Positions 32,568 through 42,626 of a DNA stretch of 64,000 nucleotides are shown here, one piece after another. Numbering within the stretch: position 1 is the stretch's first letter; each line of letters starts with the position of its first letter. Below the pieces are notes generated by a model. It ran no database searches. It was not told the origin of the DNA and saw nothing but the letters and a program-made list of their open reading frames with translations. The translations under genes were made by a program, and so were the position numbers. Location: contig JARKIF010000008.1 in NCBI GenBank assembly GCA_029378245.1, positions 310,001-374,000 on the forward strand, read 5' to 3'. This DNA is from Roridomyces roridus. Its lineage: Eukaryota > Basidiomycota > Agaricomycetes > Agaricales > Mycenaceae.

Positions 32568-34211
32568 ATGGCAGACGACCGCAAGCGCAAGAGACACTCC
32601 AAGCGTGATGAGCGCGAGGAAGCAGAGTCGAACCGGAAACGAGACAAGTCTGTCAAGAAACCCAACGACGCCCACGACGACAAACGGAAGCAAGACAAGT
32701 CAGCTGTCAAAAAAAAGAAGGGCAGCCGCAAGAAAGCGAATGACAGCAGCGACGACGAGGAGCCCGAAAGCGATCCAGGAACCCTGCGTTCGTACTATGT
32801 CACGCAGGACAAGAAGGGCAATCTTTCCTGCACCTGTAGGCAGTTCCGAGCCACAGGCAAAGCTTGCCCGAAGATTCTTGCCATCCAGCTTCACATACAA
32901 TTTGGGCCGTCCAAAAACTATGAACGTATGCCATCGCTCATCCCTCTAATTTCCCAGTTTCTAATACTGCTTTTAGAAGCCGCCCCATCCAAAGAATCGA
33001 GAAAAAAACGCACAAAGGGCAAGAAGAAGAAGAAGAAGGAGGGTACGGACACGGATAGTGGAGAGGATGAACCCGGGCCCGGCAAGAAACGACAGGAGCG
33101 ACCCATTCCAGACCACCAGGTCAACGACGAGCTGGAGAGTTTTTTCGCCAGTCTGGCGAACGGGTGGAAGCCTTTTGACACCGACGACGAATTCGACGTG
33201 AGCCCTGAGGATGAGAGCGAGCCCAAGTGCAAGAAATCGAAGCCCAATCCATCCACGCCGGAGACCAAAGGTGCGCGCGCCTTGCCTTTGCTTAATTTGT
33301 CTAATCCATCCCACTCCAGTTTCCTCCGGCAGACCTGCCGCCTCCACTCCTCTTCATCCCAACAGAACTCCTGGCTCCGCCGCTCATTTCAGCAAACAGC
33401 GGGGTCCAAAGACGGGCAAGGGCAAAAACTCTCTGTTGCCGCCCATCAGCAAGGACCCCGAAATACCTTTACTTCCATCGCCGCAGAAGAAGGTACGCAG
33501 CGTCTCGTGTTAATCCGCCTTTACTCACACACAAGTAGAACTCGGACGGCAAGCCACCTGCACCGAGCAAGAAGGCCGAAAAGATCAGGACCGCTTTCGT
33601 CGAGGTGCGTTCAATGCTGGATTTTCTGTTTGCAAAATCTGACCCTTGTCGTTCTTTCAGCAATCTGGTCTCTCGGCGGAGGAGCTCGACATGATCGACA
33701 TTGACTGGCAGCGTTGGAATGACTCCGGGTACTCGCTACGCGCCGATGAAGTCGACGGCATAGTCGATCTCTTGCAAGCCCTCTCATTGAATGTAAAGTC
33801 GGGCATCTTGGTCCTTGGTCCCAACTACGTTGAGGACTCTAAACGGCTTCGTGACGCCGATTGGCTGCCGACTGACGATGAGCCTATCGACGTGTCTGGA
33901 GCGGTAAGACTTTGAGGGTTGCATAATTTCTTCCCGTTCTCACGATTTGATAGCCTCTGTTCCCAGCCGATTCCGTCTTCAAGAGAAGTTGGCACCATAG
34001 TCAGTCCGACCGCCTCAAGGGGATCCTCATATTCCATAAGCATGCGGAACGCTTCCACTGGCTCCCTTCTTTCATCCGGCTAGACAAAGACGAAATGCCG
34101 ATCACCTGCTACGAGTCGAAGAACGACCACGGCAAGCGACGGCATGCCACCTGTACCTTCCACCTAAGTAAGCTAGGTAGCCTGGTACCTGTAGCAGTGG
34201 TACCAGGCTAA
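32568..34211 (+). CDS. Transposon gene: lysine-rich region, SWIM-type zinc-binding motif and truncated Ulp1/C48-like protease region
   Basis: The ATG at 32568 starts a Lys/Asp-rich leader. Next comes a SWIM-like segment, YYVTQDKKGNLSCTCRQFRATGKACPKILAIQLH (codons about 32800-32910). CxC and the third cysteine are present, but the usual fourth ligand (CxH) reads CPK. Introns are visible after SKNYE, STPETK, PSPQKK, TAFVE and DVSGA. The later exons give LRDADWLPTDDEPIDV and then ILIFHKHAERFHWLPSFIRLDKDEMPITCYES, which fits the HW...YDS core of Ulp1-type cysteine proteases (His codon at 34056-34058, Glu in place of Asp). No catalytic-cysteine block (QxxxxDCG) follows; the frame stops at 34211 inside a hairpin. 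The protein is probably non-functional as a protease. SWIM motifs are normally at the C-terminus of MULE transposases. Confidence 0.6.
34179..34209. repeat. Perfect 11-bp inverted repeat (hairpin) at the 3' end of the SWIM/Ulp1-like gene
   Basis: AGCCTGGTACC (34179-34189) and GGTACCAGGCT (34199-34209) are exact reverse complements separated by 9 bp. The open frame of the upstream gene ends within the second arm. It may mark a rearrangement junction, a nested-element end or a terminator-like hairpin. Confidence 0.8.
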
Positions 34212-35105
34212 GACGCCAAGTTGCTGGATTTCAGGCATGCTTCCGTTTAAGCTTCCGAAAAGCTTTTGACACATGCTTGCGATAAGCTTCTGTAGACTTA
34301 GAAAGCACAAAGGCATTGCCGTGGTGCCGAAGAAGATCATTTCCCACTGATGCCGAGGTCGGCGCCATCACCGACGCGCGCCCCCGACTCCCGATGTCCC
34401 AAAAAGGAAAATGGACATAAAATTGTGTGAAATACAGAATAAAATAGGGGGAAAAATACAGCATTAAAAAGCAAGCCACGCTTTCAAGCCATTGACGCCC
34501 CTTCCCCTTGTCGAATGACTGCCGAATGACTGCCGAACGAGTTTGGAATGCCGTTCAAGCGGAAACGCAATCTGAAGGCATGATTTCGCAAAATCAAGAC
34601 GCATAGTGGCAAGGTCCGTGCACACAACAAAGTCGCGTTAACGGAGCCTGACACGCGTTGACAGTACTTGCACAAGCTGTCTTGGAAGCAGATCGTGCAG
34701 AAACAAACTTGCTCAATCACGAACTACGTACCACTCGTGCCGAGTTGGACAAAATCGAACAAGATAAACGAGCACGCATGCAACAAGTGGCGCCTGCACA
34801 ATACTATCGAGCCTACGCGTATGCGTACCCGCAACAAATTGTATGTTGCACGACTCCCTCTCAACACTTTCAGGCTGAAGCTCGATTTCAGTTCACCACG
34901 ACGGCAGGGCTTTTGGGTTCTGGCGGCGGATTATTTGTGATTCGTTCCTCAGCACAACAGTCAGCTTGTTGCGCAACGACGGCCAGCTTTGATGTACAGC
35001 GATAAATACCGGCTCAGGTGTATACTTTGCTCACAAGAAGACAATCCGCATCAAATCTCTGGTATAATTGGCATGTACAGATCCAAGTAATTGGCAAGGG
35101 ATTAA
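34212..35105. other. Central region of the transposon between the two convergent genes
   Basis: These 894 bp contain no clear continuation of either gene. A plus-strand open stretch at about 34664-35005 follows a plausible acceptor (GACAG). It could encode a coiled coil (LEADRAETNLLNHELRTTRAELDKIEQDKRARM) and might be a distant last exon of the plus-strand gene. The part before it (34212-34660) is AT-richer and looks non-coding. Confidence 0.4.
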
Positions 35106-38100
35106 TTAGCCACGTACAACAGCAGGTAGTCTAGCTACCATCCAAACCTTGACTGGAACCTCTTCCTCGCTCTCCTCACCCTCCTCACCCTCCTCACCCT
35201 CCTTCTCGCTCCCCGTGACAAGCCTTATGGCATTGCTGCTGCTCCACACCCGATGGGCATCCTCTGCCATCTTCAACGCCTCGTGGTTGACGCGATCGGT
35301 TACAGGCCAGTGCTGGTAGTACTGGAACCACTCGTTGGCTAGGATGAGGACCAAACGGTATGCGCTGGGGTAGACATGAGTTACGCCATGTAAAGAGGAG
35401 GGCAGGCATACGATTTGTTAGAGCGACTCTCGAGAAAGACCTGGTTGAAGGTCTTGAACGCTCGTTCCGTCCAGTTGTTTGTAGAGAGCATGCCCTCGCG
35501 AAGCTTACCGCGTGGCAGCCCAATGTCGGTCCAACTATCTGCAGCAGACGTCAGTCGAGGATGAAGAGATTTTTTTTTTTGTGAGGCACGCACCACGCCA
35601 CTGGGGACAAAACCAGTTGACCTCAAAGTACCTGTAGATGTCGTTGGCCGTCGTCCCTTGTGCACCCCGCATGAGATCGTCCAAGCGTCGACGAAATAGG
35701 GCCGTGCATTGGTCCCAACGACCAGGGTCGCGACAGCGCTGTAACTCACGAACAGCGGCCAGAAGGTGGTGCTTGCGGGCCAAGGAGAGCGCTGGCCGAG
35801 GCTGACGATCCCCATCCGCTCCGCCGTCCCGATGCCATCGAAGGATGGCCTGGATATAATGATATTACGGTGTCGGTGGAAGTAGACTGACCAACCTGCA
35901 TCACATGGAACTGGCAGATGCGGATGCAAACTCCAGGAAAAACTGGGCAGAGATGAGCGTCCGGAATCCTTAATAGGATGGAGCTGACAGACCTCGTTCG
36001 ATGGCTTCTTTGGCGGCTGCACATTTGTCGATCATGAAAAACTGCCGGCACCCACCCATGCTGGACAATGTATCGCGCCTGAGCCAGGAGCTCGCCTTCC
36101 CTCTCTTCAAGTCCCTTGGCGACCTTTGGCCTTGTCTGCAACGGTGTGAGCGTAAGCCGAGACGGTGCAAGAGGATGACTGACTGTCGACGAGTTGCTTC
36201 GCCATCTTTTCCACGAGATCTTTTGTCTTTTGAAGGAACTCGACCTGCGTTGGTATTTTGATATCCGCAGAGAGGTATGCGAAACCTGAGGTACATCAGG
36301 AGCGATGCAAGCCCGTGAGGACACAACCTTACCGGGAACCATGTGCTGCTTCTGGTCCAAGGTGACCATGATCGTCAGTGGGGCGCGATTCTCGTTCAGA
36401 TTGCGGTAGCTTGTGTCATGCCCAACTCCCTGCACATGCGACTGAAGAATCATCATTTGCGTGGCGTATGCGTTGTGAATTCCGGTGGCGAACTCTGTCG
36501 GTGGGTCGGTCGAGTAGTTGGCCTTTTGATAACTATGTAACGGTGAGCGTTGACCCAAGTCAAAGAAACAAACACTTGCTGGAAGATCTTGTCCTTGTTC
36601 TTCTTAGCAAAAGCCTCGATGCTTAACAGTGGGTCGGCCATGACGCGCTGGGCACGCCGATGGTGGTTGACGAGATTGTCCACCTGGGAGGATCGCAGAC
36701 AGCGATATCTGGGCGTGTCGTGGCTAACAAAGGTTTTGATCAATCCTGAACGGAAACATCTCAGTCGAGTTCAGAAAGATTTTGGAACTTGAGAAACTTA
36801 CGACGCTTGATTCTTGCTGGTGAGAGATTGAAGAGGCCGGCCATTTCGAGTACACATTGTCGGATGTAGTGCGAGGAATCAAGATACTGGTCCAAGGCTT
36901 CGGGATGTGTATGCTGCTGGAAGAAATGCATTTCTGCGAGGTTGTCGGAGTGTACTTCGGCCTGGGAAAGGTCAGTTGCGGCGCCACGACAAACGGTGGA
37001 GTAGCGCACATGGAGGATGACTCTGCATTTGTGTTTTGATCGCCCAGTGACCTTGGCCTTCTTCACCGCCATTTTGTTCAGTATCTTGTTGAGCTCGGTG
37101 ACATTGCGGTTGGATAGGTCGCCCAAGTCATGCAAGTCGTGGCCACCCTCCTCATCATCGTCTCCCTCCTCCTCGTCGCTGTCCTCTTCCTCTTCCTCGT
37201 CACTGCCATCACCCCATCTTCATCCTCCTCCTCCTCCTCGTCACCGCCGTCGTCCCCAGTTTCACTCCCCTCCTCCTCGCTACCGTCTGGGCCCATACCC
37301 CCTCTCTCATACTCCTCGTCATCATCTGAGGCCCGGCCATGTTGGCAGTGTCCAGAGCATCTGTATTTGGCGCGAAAGACGGCAACCGGTTTTGCGAAGT
37401 CTTGAGGTGGCTTGCGGTCAGGCGTGTTCCAACAAAACATGGCCGGCCGAGCTCGGATGTCGTTGGGACGGTCCAGAGGGGGACCGGCGTACACCATGTC
37501 AACGCAGTGGGCAAGGGCATAGTTCTGCGGGCTAAAATCGTTTTTCTAACGTAGAAGATCAGTAACCAGAGCTGCAGAATATATGGAAAGGTGTACCCAA
37601 GTCTCAAAGCACTTGAATGCCGTGGCCGTGGGCGCACGCCCGGCAGATGTCCAACCTTTGTTTGGATTGTGCGTGGCTCTGCTCACACCAAGTGGCGGAC
37701 CTCTGTTCGATACTTTGACCTTGGTTCCCTGCTTCTTGGGAGCACGGTTGCCTGACGTTCCCGTGTTGCGACCACCGGGGGATTGCTGCAGGTGGACGGG
37801 GAGTTGGGTTGTGAAGCTGAGGAGAGAGTGGCTGTGGGGCGAAAAGCCGTTGTCCGCAGGCTTCTTTTTCTTTGGCTTCTTCCTCGGAGGTGTGGCAGGG
37901 ACGAGACCTGTGAGCTTTGCATCGGGCGCCTTATCGGTTCGTACACCGCGGTCGGCATGAGCAGGTCTTCCAGGTACGGGTTTGGAGGGCTGCAGGGATG
38001 ATTCAGACATGCTAGATTGTGCGGAAAATACGAGACCCTACCGGCTGAGGCCCGAGCTGTGCAGGAATACGAGTGTTGCTATCTGGCTGGGTTCCAGGAA

Positions 38101-38333
38101 GCGCTGTGCCCTTCTTGGGAGGCTGGTGGTACGTGTGTTTGAGAGAGAGAACGATGAGCTACCAAGAAACGCACCGTGCTCGGTGGACTCGAGCCGCTCG
38201 AGCCACTATCTCGGGGGGCATCCATCTTCTGCTTCTTCCTTTGCGGTTTCATGGTAACCGTGGCTGGAAGAGACTGGGACGATGCATCGGAATCTGGGCT
38301 GGGGGAGCGCGCATGCTTGGGACCACGACCCAT
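35106..38333 (-). CDS. MULE-type transposase
   Basis: The ATG at 38333 (MGRGPKHARSPSPDSD) begins a basic, disordered N-terminus spread over several exons. An acidic stretch (EEEEEDED) precedes KCRVILHVRYSTVCRGAATDL. Helical segments follow (QYLDSSHYIRQCVLEMAGLFNLSPARIKR; HHRRAQRVMADPLLSIEAFAKKN). The DDE-type core includes PLTIMVTLDQKQHMVPG, then FFMIDKCAAAKEAIER (Asp codon at 36027-36029) running into FPGVCIRICQFHVMQ, and LSTNNWTERAFKTFNQVFL with the likely catalytic Glu. The D...CxFH...NNxTE pattern is characteristic of MULE transposases. The C-terminus has an EGEEGEE repeat and stops at 35106 without the SWIM domain usual for the family. Many short introns are required; exon limits were placed by frame only. 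Confidence 0.78.
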
Positions 38334-38484
38334 ACTGGTGGTGAGAGGAAACAGGCGCGAAACAGGAGGACGTTCACAACGGCGATAGGAGGATGAAGTG
38401 CTTGCATTTCTAGGTAAGTACAACAAGGGGAACAGGGGATGGTTGTCGAGATGATGGGGAGGTCAACACATGTGTACGAGCCGA

Positions 38485-38991
38485 AATGGAGGGTGGATCA
38501 ATTACTGATGCCCGCGAGAAAGTGGGCTAGATCAATAGATCGAGGACCCTCAGAAAACGGGTTACTTCAAGAAACCGTAGTGATTTCTGGAGGGGGTGAA
38601 TCAATAAGTAGTGCCCGGTGAAAAGGTAGGCTGGATCAATAATGGGCGTCGGTCGAAGTTGTAAGGTTGGATCAACAACTGCTGTATCTAGCAGTGTGGT
38701 GGATCAATATGGCTCGGTCCCTTGTGTTTGAGGCAGATCAATGAGCTCGAAACTAAATTTGTGTGCTAGATCAATAGGTACGCTCAGGCTACATTTAGGG
38801 ACTTCAATAAGAAAAAATGCCAGATCAACACAAAATGGCGGCCTGAAATACAGGGTGGATCAAGCCGTTGAAATGTACGGGGTGGTTCAGTTAGCCGCGA
38901 TGCCGAATCAAGAACCAGTGGAAAGCTTGGTCAATTTGTCGAAAATGGGGGGTGGATCAATAACCGGCTGGTGCTGGATCAACTTGGGTGG
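38485..38991 (-). repeat. Right subterminal array of ~34-bp degenerate units
   Basis: The mirror of the left array. GGATCAA or a variant starts at about 38496, 38530, 38565, 38599, 38634, 38670, 38702, 38736, 38769 and 38802, a period of 32-36 bp. It becomes irregular towards the right end. The motif is the reverse complement of the left TTGATCC box. Confidence 0.85.
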
Positions 38992-39026
38992 GATCAATAG
39001 CTACAAAAGGCAAAAACATGTTTTGC
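38992..39026 (-). repeat. Right terminal inverted repeat
   Basis: The reverse complement of this segment matches the left end over nearly its whole length, including the core CCTTTTGTAGCTATTGAT. A T9 run follows directly. Confidence 0.88.
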
Positions 39027-39035
39027 TTTTTTTTT
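39027..39035. repeat. Right target-site duplication (T9)
   Basis: Nine T follow the right inverted repeat and match the T run before the left one. Confidence 0.65.
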
Positions 39036-39228
39036 GTGGGACGTAGCAGGAGGGTCGAAGTACACAGAAACCCCGTCCGGTGCTGTTTAGCGCTCTCGCG
39101 CTTCCATACACCATCATCCGGGCCGGCATAGCCGGTCCGTGTCCGAGGCGAAGAGTGTGATGGCGGTCCAGATCGCTGCCACACAGTGCCATACAACTCA
39201 ACGCCCGAAGCTCAAAAAGGAAATTTTA

Positions 39229-40657
39229 CTAATACACAGGGAAGTCTGGGTCAACGTGTCGCGTCCAGGCTCTAAGGCCTCCAATAACATCTTTAACCAC
39301 ACCTCCACTGTCTTGTCTCGCGTCTCTCAAGCAGCTTGCAGCGATTTGCGAGTCATTTCCCAAGCGGCAGATGAAATAAACGTCCTTATTAGAGGATAAA
39401 TGTGCGCTGGGGTTGGCTGTCAGCTCATTCAAGGGCACATCTAAGAGTTGCTTGAGGAGGATAGTCCAACAAAAGATGTGGGACACACTGGTGAATCCAG
39501 GCAAGGAGCAGATACTGAATTCTGCGGGAGATCGCACATCCAAGAGCGTGACATGATCACGTCGAGTCTCGAGAATTTTGGAGAAATCCTGGTCATTTGA
39601 GTCACGCGAGTGGAGTGAAAAGAGAGAAACGTGATACCGCAACGGTGATGCGGTCGTCTGCTTCACCAGCGAGAAGGCCGCGGCTCTCCCAGTCAGGGGC
39701 AGCACCTCCGCAGAATTGGACATAGTCAATGTCTTTGATCTCCTCGACCCTCTCAGCAGAAGTGCCGCAGGCTGGACACGTAGGTTTCCGCGAGCGAAGC
39801 TTGATGCTGCGAAACGGGGGAGAGCCGAGAGCCGAGAACAAGAGAAGTGACGGTTGTTGCTCTGATCTTGCTGAGCATGGTGAAAGATGTCAAAGAGGGG
39901 GACGCACCGTGCAAACCCGTTATAATTTTGATGGCCTCAAGAGCCTGAAGGTTCCCGATGATGCCCGTCACGGCGCCTAGAATACCCGTTTCTTCACATG
40001 TGCCGACGAGTTCACGGGACGGGGGAATGGGAAAGAGACAACGATAACAAGGTCCATCTTGGCCGAGATTATACGTGCAGAGTTGGCCTTCCAACTTTTG
40101 GGCTGCACCGCTCACCAGTGGCTTTCGAAGCGCAACAGCGGTATCAGACAGCAAATATCTTGTTGGTGGATTGTCCGTGCAGTCTAGAATAATGTCATAA
40201 GGTGCCAGTAGCTCCACCGCATTTTCGGGCAGCAGGGCTTGGGTTATGGCGTCGATCTTCAGTCGTGAGTTTATTCTGTGAGGTCAGTGAGATTGCGAAG
40301 AAGACCGTGAAGGCCAGAAGGCACTGTTTGAGAGCCCGAGCAGCAGATTCTGCCTTAGGCATGCCCACTTTCGACTCGTCGTGCAGGATCTGTCTTTGAA
40401 GATTGGAAATCTCTACAATATCGTGGTCGATGATTCCAATTCGGCCTACGCCAGCCGCGGCAAGATATTGCAAAGCAGGGCATCCGAGACCGCCGGCACC
40501 GACGACTGCGATTGATGCGGCTTGCAACTTGAGTTGTCCTTCAATGACGTTGAGCGGGACTAGGAGCGGATCCTTTTCCAGACTAACCAGGAAGACCGAA
40601 ACCTTCGAGGATCATTTGGCGTCCATACCGTGTATAATCGTCGAGAGCAAGTTGCAT
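39229..40657 (-). CDS. UBA4: UBA4/MOCS3: adenylyltransferase and sulfurtransferase (E1-like plus rhodanese domain)
   Basis: The ATG at 40657 gives [25 protein letters not shown] spliced junction leads to [38 protein letters not shown], the nucleotide-binding fold of the E1-like domain. [16 protein letters not shown], the zinc-binding CYRC and [17 protein letters not shown] follow. The C-terminal rhodanese domain has [13 protein letters not shown] and the sulfur-carrying [13 protein letters not shown] loop, whose cysteine accepts the persulfide. The enzyme activates Urm1 (and MOCS2A-type carriers) for tRNA thiolation and protein urmylation. About six introns are present. Its stop codon lies about 200 bp from the transposon. 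Confidence 0.92.
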
Positions 40658-40793
40658 TTTGGGTGATCGAAGTTGAAAGCAAGTTCAAATAAGGAAATCG
40701 TGCATTCAAGTTGGTACATGTACAACACGCAGGATACAAGGGCGTTACAACTTGTTACAAAGGTATATAGCATTCGAGAGAATTAGATCCCGC

Positions 40794-41358
40794 TTAATCA
40801 ATGTTAATCTTCTTGGGGGCCTGCTCGGCGGTCGACTTAGGGAAGCTGACGGTCAAGATGCCATTTTCCATGGACGCCTTGACTTCGTTCTCCTGAAATT
40901 CAGTCAGCATCGGATAACAGTTGAATTGCAAGAAAGAAACTAACTTTGACACCCTGAGGCAACTGCAAAGTACGAGCGAGCTTGCCGTATCTCCTCTCGC
41001 GGATGGCATACCCATCCTTTTCGTGCTCCTCGGAGATTTTGCTCTCGGCAGAGATGCTGAGCCGGCCATTGTGGACGTCGATCTGCACATCCTCTTTCTT
41101 GATTCCGGGCAGCTCGAATGTCGCTGTTACGGTGTTGGACTCGGCGTTTTCGTGAAGATCCATTCTGTGACAATGTCAGCGGTCGTTTGAGAAAAAGGAC
41201 GCAATTGCATACCTGGGCCGGAGAGCGCGCTCAAAGTCGTCATTGCCGCTGACCTGACGCTGGAGAGCGTTGCTGGAGTTGTTGTTAGCGACGCGACCAA
41301 AGGTTTCGTTGAGCAGGCGCTCGACGTCGTAGAAGGGCTCGTAGTAGAAGACAGACAT
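40794..41358 (-). CDS. Small heat-shock protein (Hsp20/alpha-crystallin), copy 1
   Basis: The ATG at 41358 starts MSVFYYEPFYDVERLLNETFGRVANNN. An intron leads to the alpha-crystallin domain: VTATFELPGIKKEDVQIDVHNGRLSISAESK, IRERRYGKLARTLQLPQGV and, after a second intron, VKASMENGILTVSFPKS (the GILTV-type motif). It is an ATP-independent chaperone that binds unfolding proteins, about 155 residues long. It is almost identical in sequence, length (565 bp from start to stop) and intron positions to the gene at 57283-57847 in the opposite orientation. Visible differences include SS/SN and QV/QG in the first exon and STAEQ..KKIN/STPEQ..KKVN at the end. Confidence 0.93.
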
Positions 41359-41774
41359 GAGAGGTTTGGTTGTTTTGAACTGAGGTCCAGCGTCGACGGC
41401 GGTCCTTTTATACCCAGAGACCCAGAGACCTCAACGGCACAAGAATGTTCGAGAGAGCGTCATGGATGAGTAGTGCAGAATCTTCTCGACCATTGAATAA
41501 ATTTGGCAAGTCCAGGAACATGCTAGAAATTTCGCGTTTTCGCGGCAGAGACAGCTCAGGGATGAGAATGAAGCGAGTCAGCAACGATTCCGTTGGGCGG
41601 AGGCTGACAGTGAGAAGGCCGACTCCGACTCCGATGCAGGTTGAGTCAGAAGGCAGTGATGCCGCAACATATTAGAACAGCACTTGCACACAAACCACTC
41701 CTCCCATCTCCCTAACCTTCCTCTCAACTTCCTCCATCTCACCCTACCCCACCACCCTACCCCACCAAACAATC
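41359..41774. other. Divergent region between sHSP copy 1 and MBF1
   Basis: These 416 bp hold the sHSP promoter (about 41400-41540, described separately) and the MBF1 promoter. A pyrimidine-rich tract (41695-41765) lies just before the MBF1 ATG. Confidence 0.6.
41405..41485 (-). promoter_or_regulatory. Heat-shock promoter of sHSP copy 1: TATA box and two heat-shock elements
   Basis: On the minus strand a TATAAAAG box lies at 41412-41405. Two inverted GAAnnTTC dimers, the core heat-shock element, lie at 41443-41450 and 41478-41485. The same layout is conserved in front of copy 2. Confidence 0.75.
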
Positions 41775-42474
41775 ATGACCGACGTTGACTGGGACGCCAA
41801 GACTGTAATTGGATCTAAACGCAGTGTGGCCAAAGTCACAAGGAAGGACTCTGACTTGAACGGTACGTGTTCCTGCGCTGGACGGAGCTGTACTGACGTC
41901 TCACAGCTGTGAGCTTTCTCTCTCGTCGTCTCCACGCGGCCCATCTGAATGAATTTAGGCCCGCAGAACTGGCGCAGTCGTTGGAACGGACAAGAAGGTC
42001 GCTGCTGGCGGGAATAAAGCCCACCAAGGTGGGCTCTACTGATCCTGTATGCCCGACCGCCTCATCTTCTTTCAGGCACCGACCACCAACGGATAGCCAA
42101 ACTCGACCGCGAGAATGAGGTAGCCCCTCCCTCCAAGATCGCACCTTCCGTCGGCCGCGTAAGTGCTGTTACCCCACAGATGTCGTGTGATGATAGCTCA
42201 CGGTGATGCGTGCAGGCGATGCAAGACGCTCGCATGGAACTCAAACTCTCCCAGAAGGACGTCGCTCAGAAGATTAACGAGAAGCCTTCTGTCCTGCAAG
42301 ACTACGAGTCGGGCAAAGCCATCCCTAACCCTCAAATTCTCGGCAAGCTCGAGCGAGCGCTCGGAGTGAAACTCCGTGGTATGCATTTCCCACACAACCC
42401 TGACTTGGTCTCTGACACCGGTTACAGGCGCAGACATTGGGAAGAAGCTGGAGGCCCCGAAAAAATCAACTTGA
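41775..42474 (+). CDS. MBF1: Multiprotein-bridging factor 1 (MBF1)
   Basis: The ATG at 41775 opens [29 protein letters not shown]. After an intron the reading continues [23 protein letters not shown], then [23 protein letters not shown]. The helix-turn-helix domain follows ([55 protein letters not shown]). The tail ends [11 protein letters not shown] at 42474. Mbf1 bridges bZIP activators and TBP and also guards reading frame on collided ribosomes. Four short introns are visible. Confidence 0.95.
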
Positions 42475-42626
42475 GTAGCTGATTTTCTCCACTCTTGTTG
42501 TGTGGTTTTCTCGTCTCCAGTCCCAATCCATTGTAGAGTAGAGTGTTTTGAATTTGAATCCATGTCGGTCGTCGAAAGCAAGCAAGAATCGCATAGAAAA
42601 GTACAGCTGGTCATAATACACATACA

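Larger units (their letters stand above)
31888..39026. mobile_element. Mutator-like (MULE) DNA transposon, about 7.14 kb, with 35-bp TIRs and long periodic subterminal arrays
   Basis: The ends are inverted copies of one another: left 31888-31922 and right 39026-38992, with only two internal mismatches over positions 3-34. Runs of T directly flank both ends (31878-31887 and 39027-39035), giving a 9-bp target-site duplication, the usual size for Mutator-like elements. Inside each end is an array of degenerate units in inverted orientation. Two convergent genes fill the interior: a MULE-type transposase (-) and a SWIM/Ulp1-like gene (+). The element sits in the intergenic space between the YME2 5' end and the UBA4 3' end. 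The preserved TIRs suggest fairly recent insertion, but the internal genes look partly damaged. Confidence 0.85.

Noticed and set aside
35160..35215. Short tandem repeat of CTCACCCTC units as a minisatellite
   Set aside because: It is in frame with the transposase C-terminus, where it encodes an EGEE repeat, so it is treated as low-complexity coding sequence.
37017..37535. Plus-strand Ser/Pro-rich open frame
   Set aside because: It lies antisense to the acidic Glu/Asp stretch of the transposase gene and arises from that low-complexity coding.
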